Part shown: piece by piece, positions 23,272 to 24,923 of the stretch
How the letters are laid out: the number at the start of each line of letters is the position of its first letter
Position numbering within the stretch: position 1 is the stretch's first letter
Virus record (IMG/VR): IMGVR_UViG_3300009537_000162
Location: 1 to 24,923 of that record
Length of the DNA: 24,923 bases
Source: a virus
Strand: one strand, 5' to 3'
The notes under the pieces: model-generated
The model's input: only the letters and a program-made list of their open reading frames with translations
The model's database searches: none
Told to the model about the DNA's origin: nothing
Position numbers and translations under genes: made by a program

Positions 23272-23361
23272 ACCTATAGGTTCTAATAGGTTTTAATAGG
23301 TTTTTAGTTTTATAAAGTCATAAGATATAAAGATAGGTTCTAAAAGGTTTTTAACCTATAG
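23272..23361. repeat. Iteron-like TAGGTT repeat cluster with flanking inverted repeat
   Basis: TAGGTT occurs at 23277, 23287 and 23297 in exact 10-base spacing (unit TAGGTTYTAA), and again at 23334, with a degenerate AAGGTT at 23345. The first copy lies in a perfect 10-base palindrome ACCTATAGGT (23272-23281). The outer ends CTATAGGTT (23274-23282) and AACCTATAG (23353-23361) are inverted repeats of each other. Ten-base spacing puts binding sites on one helix face. The cluster may be an origin, an operator array or a recombination site. Confidence 0.65.
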
Positions 23362-23449
23362 ATCGGCCAGCACCATATCAAAATCAAACCAGAAATTGTA
23401 AAATTTTTGTAAAGAAATCCACTTAGTCTTTGAAATGCTCTCGAAGTGA

Positions 23450-23467
23450 GCGAGCGAAGCGAGCGAA
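23450..23467 (+). repeat. Tandem GCGAGCGAA duplication
   Basis: Two perfect adjacent 9-base copies, GCGAGCGAA at 23450-23458 and 23459-23467, within a run of GAGCGA units. The motif is GC-rich and lies next to the AT-rich block. Its right end also forms part of an inverted repeat with 23540-23548. Confidence 0.6.
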
Positions 23468-23552
23468 CAAGAGGCATAGGGATTAGCGGGCGTTGTCCAA
23501 ATTGAGAACAGTTAAGAAACGCGCTAGTAGCTAGAAGAACTTGTTCGCCCGC
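23463..23552. repeat. Nested long-range inverted repeats upstream of the reductase promoter
   Basis: GCGAACAAG (23463-23471) is the exact complement of CTTGTTCGC (23540-23548), and GCGGGCG (23486-23492) is the exact complement of CGCCCGC (23546-23552). The right arms overlap by three bases, so the two stems cannot form fully at the same time. They lie upstream of the visible promoter and would be transcribed only from another promoter. Confidence 0.4.
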
Positions 23553-23555
23553 GTC

Positions 23556-23584
23556 TTAGTAGTACCGGCTGCCGGTGCTATAAT
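23556..23584 (+). promoter_or_regulatory. Reductase promoter with inverted repeat in the spacer
   Basis: TTAGTA (23556-23561), a 17-base spacer and TATAAT (23579-23584) with TGC ahead (TGCTATAAT). The spacer contains ACCGG-CTG-CCGGT (23564-23576), a 5-bp inverted repeat that could be an operator. The ribosome site AGGAGA (23609-23614) lies five bases before the reductase ATG, so the leader is about 30 bases. Confidence 0.65.
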
Positions 23585-23619
23585 GAACACGTAGAACCAA
23601 ACAGATTCAGGAGAGTTGA

Positions 23620-24923
23620 ATGACACAAATGGAAGTGGCCCCTGCCACGGAGGCCAGCGGGATGAGCATTTTTGCAGACACGATTTATAGGGCAAAATAC
23701 TCAATGAACGGCCAAGAAGATTGGCCACAAACAGTAGAGAGGACAATTAAGAATGTTCTCGGGGCGCTAGGCTACGGGCCAGGCGACAGTGAATATGATA
23801 GGCTCCTCCAGTTCGTAATTGACAAGAAGTTTCTACCAGGTGGCCGCTACCTTTACGCCAGCGGCAGAGATCTGCACCAGACACAGAACTGCCTCCTGAT
23901 GAGGGCTGAAGACTCGCGGGAAGGATGGGCAGACATAATGCAGAAGAGCGGCATGGCCTTGATGACCGGCGCTGGTATCGGGATTGATTATTCCGGTGTT
24001 CGACCTTCTGGAATCCCTATCAAGAAAACTGGAGGAACAGCATCAGGCCCCATTGCTCTCATGAAGATCGTTAACGAGATCGGCCGAAACGTGATGCAGG
24101 GTGGAGCACGACGTTCAGCTATCTGGGCTGGACTGTCATGGAAGCATGGAGACATTATGGACTTCATCCATCTCAAGGAGTGGTCAGACGAAGTGAAGAA
24201 GCTCAAAGAGGCTGATTTCACTTTTCCTGCTACTATGGACATGACCAACATCTCGGTCATCCTTGACGATGAGTTTTTTGCCGCATTTCATGAACAAGAT
24301 CATGAACTTCATGATCATGCCCATAAAGTGTATTGGGCGACGATCAAGAACATGGTTTCAACGGCTGAACCCGGATTTTCTGTTGATATTGGGGTCAATT
24401 CTGGTGAGACCTTGAGAAATGCTTGCACAGAAATCACATCGGCCGATTCTGACGATATCTGTAACCTAGGATCAGTCAATCTGGCCCGAATCACAGACAT
24501 TGATGAGTTGGATGAAGTGGTAAAACTTGGAACCCTCTTTCTTCTGGCTGGAACAGTCTACTCCCACCTTCCCTACGATGATGTTGAATTGATCAGAACC
24601 AAGAATCGCCGTCTTGGCCTTGGTATCATGGGAATGCACGAGTGGCTACTTCAGCGGCATAAGCCGTATGGCCCGGACGAGGAGTTAGGAGAGTGGCTTG
24701 AGGTTTACGAGAACAGTGGAGGCTATGCTAATCATTATGCCAAGGTGCATGGACTTACCCCTCCCGTTAAGACCCGCGCCATCGCCCCGACCGGCACCAT
24801 CGGCATCATTGCAGAGACTACGACAGGAATTGAGCCGATCTTCTGCGTGGCCTACAAGCGCAGATATCGATCTGCGCGTGCCAACGGCAATGATCTGATC
24901 CAGTATCAATATGTCATTGATCC
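23620..24923 (+). CDS. Ribonucleotide reductase, class II-like, 3' end missing at right edge
   Basis: The enzyme converts ribonucleotides to deoxyribonucleotides for phage DNA synthesis. The 434 residues in the window show the reductase barrel landmarks: LPGGRYLYASG (72-82), C91 in QNCLLMR (one of the redox cysteines), TGAGIGIDYSGVRP (116-129), QGGARRSA (160-167), N267, C269 and E271 in NACTEI (active-site Asn-Cys-Glu), ICNLGSVNLAR (280-290) and, near 389, APTGTIGIIAETT. The NACTE form replaces the usual NPCGE. No N-terminal ATP cone is present. The chain resembles the adenosylcobalamin-dependent group more than NrdA, but the second redox cysteine pair is outside the window, so the class is inferred. 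ATG 23620 has AGGAGA five bases upstream. Confidence 0.88.
   Translation, partial: MTQMEVAPATEASGMSIFADTIYRAKYSMNGQEDWPQTVERTIKNVLGALGYGPGDSEYDRLLQFVIDKKFLPGGRYLYASGRDLHQTQNCLLMRAEDSREGWADIMQKSGMALMTGAGIGIDYSGVRPSGIPIKKTGGTASGPIALMKIVNEIGRNVMQGGARRSAIWAGLSWKHGDIMDFIHLKEWSDEVKKLKEADFTFPATMDMTNISVILDDEFFAAFHEQDHELHDHAHKVYWATIKNMVSTAEPGFSVDIGVNSGETLRNACTEITSADSDDICNLGSVNLARITDIDELDEVVKLGTLFLLAGTVYSHLPYDDVELIRTKNRRLGLGIMGMHEWLLQRHKPYGPDEELGEWLEVYENSGGYANHYAKVHGLTPPVKTRAIAPTGTIGIIAETTTGIEPIFCVAYKRRYRSARANGNDLIQYQYVID

Larger units (their letters stand above)
23183..23619. other. Gene-free regulatory or origin-like stretch
   Basis: 437 bases without a supported gene between the membrane protein and the reductase. 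It holds, left to right, the membrane-protein leader, an AT-rich block with TAGGTT repeats (23272-23361), a further AT-rich run (GTAAAATTTTTGTAAAG near 23398), a GCGAGCGAA tandem (23450-23467), two long-range inverted repeats and the reductase promoter. Only short frames occur on either strand. Base composition in 23240-23430 is clearly more AT-rich than the coding parts. Confidence 0.7.

Noticed and set aside
23272-23361. Possible CRISPR array in the TAGGTT repeats
   Set aside because: Units are only 10 bases with no unique spacers of constant size, and no cas operon is present; the Cas4-like protein sits with recombination genes.
23531-23746. Minus-strand 71-residue frame across the reductase promoter and start
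   Set aside because: It overlaps a well-supported promoter and the reductase gene and has no start signal or sensible composition.

Overview
The window is a segment of a large tailed double-stranded DNA bacteriophage genome. The evidence is a terminase large subunit, a portal protein and a full phage replication set (helicase loader, DnaB-type helicase, primase, DnaE-type polymerase, RecA), packed with 1-14 base gene overlaps. GTG and TTG starts are common. Strong GGAGG-type ribosome sites alternate with apparently leaderless starts right behind a -10 box. That style, the near-balanced base composition (judged by eye) and the endonuclease VII type suggest an actinobacterial host. This is inference only; nothing in the sequence names the host.

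Layout, right to left on the minus strand (transcription order). A promoter near 21890 starts a gene run that reads leftward to the window edge: a SWIM zinc-finger protein, an unknown 196-residue protein, a P-loop NTPase, a DnaC-like loader, a DnaB-like helicase, a DnaG-like primase, a 42-residue protein, and then, behind its own promoter, a putative ssDNA-binding protein. A hairpin and a second leaderless-type promoter (15849-15889) precede dnaE, which is translationally coupled to recA. A recombination block follows: a widespread phage protein of unknown role, a Holliday-junction-resolvase-like nuclease, a 47-residue basic protein, a Cas4/RecB-like nuclease and an endonuclease VII-like HNH protein. 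Then come a sigma-region-4-like protein, two small unknown proteins, a putative small terminase, a zinc-ribbon protein, the large terminase, two unusual cysteine-rich proteins, a small HNH protein and the portal, which is cut by the left edge.

Right part. From 21905 the plus strand carries a consensus promoter whose -35 box overlaps the -35 of the leftward operon. It drives two unknown genes that end at a bidirectional terminator (22941-22962). A small two-helix membrane protein converges on the same terminator from the other strand. A 437-base gene-free stretch (23183-23619) holds AT-rich iteron-like TAGGTT repeats, a GCGAGCGAA tandem, long-range inverted repeats and a promoter. It leads into a ribonucleotide reductase gene that is cut by the right edge.

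Together the genes supply dNTPs (reductase), load and run a phage replisome (loader, helicase, primase, ssDNA-binding protein, polymerase), recombine and resolve branched DNA (RecA and three nucleases), and package it (terminase, portal). The most notable points are one shared extended -10 motif (TGCTAYANT) at five promoters, the overlapping divergent promoters, leaderless starts for two operon heads, the Cas4-like and two resolvase-like nucleases in one coupled block, and the cysteine-rich proteins between terminase and portal.
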